NCBI GenBank assembly: GCA_937951955.1
Contig: CALGAD010000013.1
Coordinates: 1 to 9,650, forward strand
Source of the DNA: an uncultured Bacillaceae bacterium
GTDB lineage: Bacteria > Bacillota > Bacilli > Bacillales > Caldibacillaceae
Direction of reading: 5' to 3'
Length of the DNA: 9,650 nucleotides
The stretch's first letter is position 1, and each line of letters opens with the position of its first letter. A model generated the notes under the pieces. That model saw only the letters and a list, made by a program, of their open reading frames with translations, made no database searches and had not been told where the DNA came from. The translations under genes were made by a program, and so were the position numbers. This document shows positions 6,422 through 9,650 of this stretch, one piece after another.

Positions 6422-7089
6422 CAGTGCATTTTCCTTTTTAAAGATTTCTCGACCGCTTCCCGGGTACAAGTATATACGCCCTTGCTGATTAATTTTCCTA
6501 ACGGAGTAATCGTTCCTGCATACTCCAAAGTTGTTCCCTGTTGGGTGGCTCCCACTAAGATACTGTCTGTCGAAGTTCCGGTTGCTGAAGTTCCCGTTAT
6601 TGGATCCTTTACCTCAAGGCTTTCTAGGGCGCGAACTTTCGCTTCTGTTGCTGTTACGATGCTTTGGACGAAGGCTTCCTCGCTTAATGTGCCATTGACG
6701 AAAATCCACGTATTGATCGTTCCCGGCTGAAACTCCGAAGAATGATTCTCGCTATTTGCAGCATCTACTGCATTGCCTGTTCCGGCAGTAACGACGATCA
6801 ATAGGGACATGTCCTTCTCCTCCAGCCAGGTGTACGCGACATCTTCCAGCTTTACCGCCGTCATCATACCGACGGATTCTTTCGGTTGAAAGCCGTTTTC
6901 CTCTAAGTACCGCTCCATGTCCTCCCGGTGATTGGTGCATTGATAGTTTTTATCTACATGCCGGTTTACAAAGATGTGATGCGAGCCAAACCCTGGCCCG
7001 ACAACACCAGAGGATAATGTTTTCAGCGGAACGGGTGATTGGAGTACAATATGTTTTTCCGTTATTTTCAACATATTCGGATGAATCAT
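6421..7089 (-). CDS. cbiZ: Adenosylcobinamide amidohydrolase CbiZ
   Basis: A protein of about 222 residues in the CbiZ family, which cleaves the aminopropanol side chain of scavenged adenosylcobinamide to give adenosylcobyric acid, so that foreign corrinoids can be rebuilt. Visible family features: LKTLSSGVVGPGFG near the N-terminus, FVNRHVDKNY, GMMTAV, VVTAGTGNAVDA, and a GTINTWIFVNG segment, ending in TDSILVGATQ. The start is uncertain. The ATG at 7087-7089 is taken, with a GGAAAGGA stretch somewhat too far upstream (13 bases); a TTG at 7113 lacks a Shine-Dalgarno, and an ATG at 7074 has none either. In several Bacilli this domain is fused behind the BtuD ATPase; here it stands alone directly after btuF, with no transporter permease or ATPase between. 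Its stop overlaps the cbiB start by one base. Confidence 0.9.
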   Translation of the reverse strand: MIHPNMLKITEKHIVLQSPVPLKTLSSGVVGPGFGSHHIFVNRHVDKNYQCTNHREDMERYLEENGFQPKESVGMMTAVKLEDVAYTWLEEKDMSLLIVVTAGTGNAVDAANSENHSSEFQPGTINTWIFVNGTLSEEAFVQSIVTATEAKVRALESLEVKDPITGTSATGTSTDSILVGATQQGTTLEYAGTITPLGKLISKGVYTCTREAVEKSLKRKMH

Positions 7090-7206
7090 AACTGCTATTT
7101 CGTCCTTTCCCAATTCGTATATATTCCATAAGAGGACTTTGTTTCTATTAATCTAGCGGGGAAGCACTTACACTTCAGAAATAGCTGCCTAGAATCTTCA
7201 CTGCGT

Positions 7207-8181
7207 TTATTCGTTAAATATATCCGGATAAACGGCTTGTGCCAGTTCCTTTACTCCATCAATCAGCCTTGGTCCTGGGCGGCTCAGCAGATCGGAATGG
7301 ACGTCATATACTTCGCCATTTTTAATTGCTGTCACATCTTGCCAGCCTTCCCGCGCTTTTACATCTTCAATTGCATGATCAACGTAAAAACCATAGGTCG
7401 TCACAATAACATCCGGATTATATTCAAGGATGACTTCTTCATCCATTTTTGGCCAGCCTTCCAAATCCCCTGCAGCATTTTCAGCATTAATAATGGAGAG
7501 CATTTCATCCATGAACGTGTTTTTTCCGGCAGCATAAATCTCCGGCGCTGGAGAGATTTCAAACAAGACGGATTTCTTTTCACTTACTTGTGCTGCCTGT
7601 TCCTTTATTTTTTCCACTTCATTTTGCATCGTTCCGATGATCGTTGCAGCCTGCTCCTCAGTACCAGTCGCTTTCCCGATCAGTTCAATCGATTGGTAAA
7701 CGTCATCAAAACTGTTTGCTTCATTGACGACAAGTACAGCGATTCCGCTATTTTTTATCTGCTCGAGTCCTTCCATGGAGTTAAGGGCACTCGATTCATG
7801 GGCTAGTACAATGTCCGGCTCAAGCGCAATTATCTTTTCGATGTCAAACTCCATTCCGCCGACCTTCTCTATCTCAAAAACTTCCTCCGGATAATTGTCG
7901 TGGTCGCTTACGCCTACAATGAAATCACCTAGTCCTAATGCAAAGGCGATTTCCGTATTGCCGGGAACGAGGGAAACAATTCTTTCCGGTTTTTCTTCCA
8001 CGACCACTTTTTCCTCAAGCGCATCGGTAATCGTTACCGGAAAACTGCTATTTCCTGCTTCCTCGGTAACTTCCGGCTCGTCTTCCTGACCCGGACTGTT
8101 ATCTGGTTCAGATGCACCGCAGCCTGCTAACGCAATCAATACGAAGACTAGCAAAATTAATACGGTATACCATTTCTTCAT
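7207..8181 (-). CDS. btuF: Corrinoid-binding lipoprotein BtuF (ABC transporter substrate-binding protein)
   Basis: A 324-residue extracellular lipoprotein predicted to capture cobalamin or cobinamide. The N-terminus MKKWYTVLILLVFVLIALAGC is a lipoprotein signal with lipobox LAGC (lipidated Cys21), followed by an acidic low-complexity linker (about 22-45). The rest is a periplasmic-binding type III fold: PERIVSLVPGNTEIAFALGLG, GVSDHDNYPEEV, and ALEPDIVL in the first lobe; EYNPDVIVTTYG and the diagnostic LLSRPGPRLIDGVKELA near the C-terminus, a motif usual in BtuF. The start at 8181 was chosen because AAAGGAGG lies seven bases upstream and the signal peptide begins there; a longer open frame reaches back into the terminator and is not coding. 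It is the first gene after the cobalamin riboswitch. Unusually, btuC and btuD do not follow. A siderophore-binding role is less likely given the riboswitch and neighbours. Confidence 0.92.
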   Translation of the reverse strand: MKKWYTVLILLVFVLIALAGCGASEPDNSPGQEDEPEVTEEAGNSSFPVTITDALEEKVVVEEKPERIVSLVPGNTEIAFALGLGDFIVGVSDHDNYPEEVFEIEKVGGMEFDIEKIIALEPDIVLAHESSALNSMEGLEQIKNSGIAVLVVNEANSFDDVYQSIELIGKATGTEEQAATIIGTMQNEVEKIKEQAAQVSEKKSVLFEISPAPEIYAAGKNTFMDEMLSIINAENAAGDLEGWPKMDEEVILEYNPDVIVTTYGFYVDHAIEDVKAREGWQDVTAIKNGEVYDVHSDLLSRPGPRLIDGVKELAQAVYPDIFNE

Positions 8182-8216
8182 CTTTGTTCCTCCTTTAATT
8201 GTGAACCCAATGAAAA

Positions 8217-8246
8217 AGCACCCCCACAAAGGAATGTGAGGATGCT
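8217..8246 (-). terminator. Intrinsic terminator, expression platform of the cobalamin riboswitch
   Basis: On the minus strand, a 12 base-pair stem (AGCATCCTCACA with TGTGGGGGTGCT, two G-U pairs) with a six-base loop is followed directly by a run of five T. It lies between the aptamer and btuF and would stop transcription before the operon. A segment nearer the aptamer (8305-8314, GAGGATAGGC on the minus strand) can pair with GCATCCTC at 8238-8245, which forms the 5' half of the terminator stem, and so could act as antiterminator (inference). Ligand binding would then favour termination and low expression when B12 is plentiful. Confidence 0.88.
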
Positions 8247-8330
8247 GGCGATTCTTTACACACTTAAGCATAAAAGCATGATTGCATAAAGAGACCACAC
8301 CCCTGCCTATCCTCGTAGGTTTGGTGCAAC

Positions 8331-8490
8331 GGAATCAGGCTGGTATCCTGGCTTATGGTCATCGTAACACTGCACCTTCCCATACTTTCGTACAGTGGCA
8401 TTCGCAGTTTACTCCCAATCACAGTGGCGGGACCGCGTTGGAATTTCACCAACTTCCCAATTATGTCTAGTAAACTGGACACCTGATTCC
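8331..8490 (-). promoter_or_regulatory. Cobalamin (AdoCbl-type) riboswitch aptamer
   Basis: On the minus strand the segment is closed by a perfect nine base-pair P1 stem: GGAATCAGG (8482-8490) with CCTGATTCC (8331-8339). Inside are the hallmark conserved elements: AAGTTGGTGAAATTCCAAC, then GCGGTCCCGCCACTGTGA, and the B12 box AAGCCAGGATACCAGC (8339-8354) just before the closing strand. These are the core features of the cobalamin riboswitch family. It precedes the corrinoid salvage operon led by btuF and is followed by a terminator, so control is most likely by ligand-induced premature termination. Class Ia versus other subclasses was not resolved. Ends are taken from the P1 pairing. Confidence 0.96.
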
Positions 8491-8515
8491 TATGTATTAT
8501 GTTTTCCATGATTCT

Positions 8516-8521
8516 ATTATA
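8516..8521 (-). promoter_or_regulatory. Probable -10 box of the btuF operon promoter
   Basis: A perfect TATAAT lies 25 bases upstream of the riboswitch P1 stem, which would put the transcript start a few bases before the aptamer, as expected for a riboswitch leader. At 16 to 18 bases further upstream there is no good TTGACA match, so the -35 element is weak or absent. It sits only about 60 bases past the mdh stop codon. The call rests on the -10 match and position. Confidence 0.5.
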
Positions 8522-8579
8522 CCGTATCATTCCTAAAAGCATAGAAATAATTTTATGTCCAACATTAGAATTGCGGATA

Positions 8580-9524
8580 TTATACCGGAAGCATGCGGAT
8601 TACTTTGCGGACATCTTCCGCTGAACGGTCCAGCTGCTGTTTTTCCTCCGCTGTTAACGGAAGTTCGATGACACTTTCGATGCCCCTCGCTCCGAGAATC
8701 GTCGGCACTCCCAAATAAATATCTTTATATCCGTACTCTCCTTCTAAATAGGCAATCGACGGAAGGATTTTTCTCTTGTCATAGACAATTGCCTCGACCA
8801 TTTCCACTAAAGAAGCTGCAGGGGCATAATATGCGCTGCCATTGCCGAGAAGGTTGACAATTTCTCCTCCTCCTTTTCGGGTCCGCTCCACAATAGCCGC
8901 AATTTTATCTTCCGGGAGCAGCTGGCTCACTGGTATTCCGGCAACATTGGAATATCGGATTAAGGGCACCATACTGTCCCCATGGCCGCCAAGTACAAAA
9001 CCGGTAACATCTTCTACCGCCACGTTTAATTCTTGGGCGATAAAGGTGTTAAATCTTGCTGTATCCAAAACGCCCGATTGGCCGATAACCCGATTTTTTG
9101 GAAAACCGGTCGTTTTGAAGCAAGTATACGTCATGGCATCGACCGGATTGCTTAATACGAGGATGTAGCTGTCCGGCGCATATTTTGCAATTTTCCTGGA
9201 AACTTCCATCATGATTTTCGCATTAGTGTTCACTAAGTCGTCCCGGCTCATTCCCGGTTTTCTTGGCATGCCTGCCGTAATGATCACCATATCGGCATCT
9301 TTAATATCTGCATAGTCGGAAGTTCCGGTTACATTTCCGTTAAATTTTAATACCGGACCGGATTCCAGCATATCGAGGGCTTTTCCTTTCGTCGGATTCG
9401 TTTGCTCAGGGATATCCACTAAGACAACGTCTCCCATTTCCTTTTGCGCAAGCAGAAATGCGGTTGTCGCACCGGTAAACCCGGCTCCGATGACGGCAAA
9501 TTTTCTCCGTTTGAATGTTGTCAC
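8580..9524 (-). CDS. mdh: Malate dehydrogenase (NAD-dependent, LDH-like Bacillus type)
   Basis: A 314-residue soluble enzyme that interconverts malate and oxaloacetate with NAD. Visible features: Rossmann glycine motif GAGFTG (13-18) and the NAD-selecting acid Asp37 in VLVDIPE; the mobile active-site loop MPRKPGMSRDD (86-96) with Arg88 and Arg94, arginines typical of malate rather than lactate specificity; SNPVDAMTY (125-133); DTARF with Asp154 and Arg157; and catalytic His181 in GGHGDSMVP. KGGGEIVNLLGNGSAYYAPAAS is also typical of the Bacillus enzyme. The start is a GTG with GGAGG six bases upstream. In Bacillus the gene usually follows citZ and icd; here about 125 bases of upstream DNA are visible with no gene, and a B12 operon lies downstream. 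I see no clear terminator after it. Confidence 0.95.
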   Translation of the reverse strand: MTTFKRRKFAVIGAGFTGATTAFLLAQKEMGDVVLVDIPEQTNPTKGKALDMLESGPVLKFNGNVTGTSDYADIKDADMVIITAGMPRKPGMSRDDLVNTNAKIMMEVSRKIAKYAPDSYILVLSNPVDAMTYTCFKTTGFPKNRVIGQSGVLDTARFNTFIAQELNVAVEDVTGFVLGGHGDSMVPLIRYSNVAGIPVSQLLPEDKIAAIVERTRKGGGEIVNLLGNGSAYYAPAASLVEMVEAIVYDKRKILPSIAYLEGEYGYKDIYLGVPTILGARGIESVIELPLTAEEKQQLDRSAEDVRKVIRMLPV

Positions 9525-9579
9525 TGGCTGCCTCCATCCTTTCTTTTCTTGAAATAGGATTGTATACGTGGGTGAAAGA

Positions 9580-9600
9580 GGGATAGCAAACTGCTAACCC
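9580..9600. repeat. Short inverted repeat upstream of mdh
   Basis: The two arms GGGATAGCA and TGCTAACCC pair over nine positions with one mismatch, around a three-base centre, about 55 bases upstream of the mdh start. No T run follows on either strand, so it does not look like a standard terminator. It could be a protein-binding site or chance. The remaining bases from 9525 to 9650 show no gene or convincing promoter. Confidence 0.3.
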
Positions 9601-9650
9601 CAACAAAAGCCGATTAAGGCAGAATGCTTCCTAATTCTTGATGCGGACGT

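Noticed and set aside
7114..7206. Possible terminator or internal promoter between btuF and cbiZ (GAAG/CTTC half-matches)
   Set aside because: The stem is only four pairs with no T run, and no acceptable -35/-10 pair was found.
7237..7806. Open frame of 189 codons on the plus strand
   Set aside because: It is antisense to btuF, whose lipobox and binding-protein motifs are unmistakable; the translated plus-strand product has no recognisable domain.
8268..8290. Repeated GCATAAA motifs between aptamer and terminator
   Set aside because: Two short AT-rich copies only, without regular spacing or dyad symmetry; probably chance.
8264..8542. Open frame of 92 codons on the minus strand before btuF
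   Set aside because: It lies almost wholly over the riboswitch and its conserved B12 box and P1 stem; the open frame is a by-product of the RNA sequence.

Overview
The window looks like a piece of a Bacillaceae (low-to-moderate GC Firmicute) chromosome. The reasons are the LDH-like Bacillus-type malate dehydrogenase, strong GGAGG-type ribosome binding sites, frequent GTG and TTG starts, and a cobalamin salvage operon whose CbiZ, CblT and CblS members are characteristic of Bacillus, Geobacillus and Listeria relatives. Genus is not resolved from sequence alone. Every gene I accept is on the minus strand, so transcription runs from high to low coordinates.

Right end (9650 to 8580): mdh has a GTG start and a good Shine-Dalgarno, with about 125 bases of upstream DNA holding one small inverted repeat. 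Between mdh and the next gene (8579 to 8182) lies a complete regulatory leader: a likely -10 box, a cobalamin riboswitch with its B12 box and closing P1 stem, and an intrinsic terminator just before the first operon gene.

The rest (8181 to 1) is one tightly packed operon in the order btuF, cbiZ, cbiB, cobD (threonine-phosphate decarboxylase), cobU, a short cbiP/cobQ, cobS, cobC, a second CobU-like gene, cblT, cblS, and the start of a second histidine phosphatase that runs off the window. Apart from the 93 to 117 base gap between btuF and cbiZ and the 10 base gap before the last gene, neighbours overlap, either by 1 to 4 bases (ATGA type) or by 19 to 49 bases.

Taken together the genes encode salvage and late assembly of B12, not de novo corrin synthesis. 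BtuF binds corrinoids outside the cell. CbiZ converts adenosylcobinamide to adenosylcobyric acid. CobD makes aminopropanol phosphate, which CbiB attaches to cobyric acid. CobU activates the product with GTP. CblT imports and CblS phosphorylates alpha-ribazole, CobS joins the two halves, and CobC removes the last phosphate.

The unusual points are a cobyric acid synthase with its glutaminase domain missing but its C-terminal tail apparently kept, two CobU paralogues that have lost complementary motifs, and a btuF with no btuC or btuD beside it. I saw no mobile element, CRISPR array, tRNA or rRNA. I see no wholly new system, but these departures from a textbook B12 operon are worth checking.
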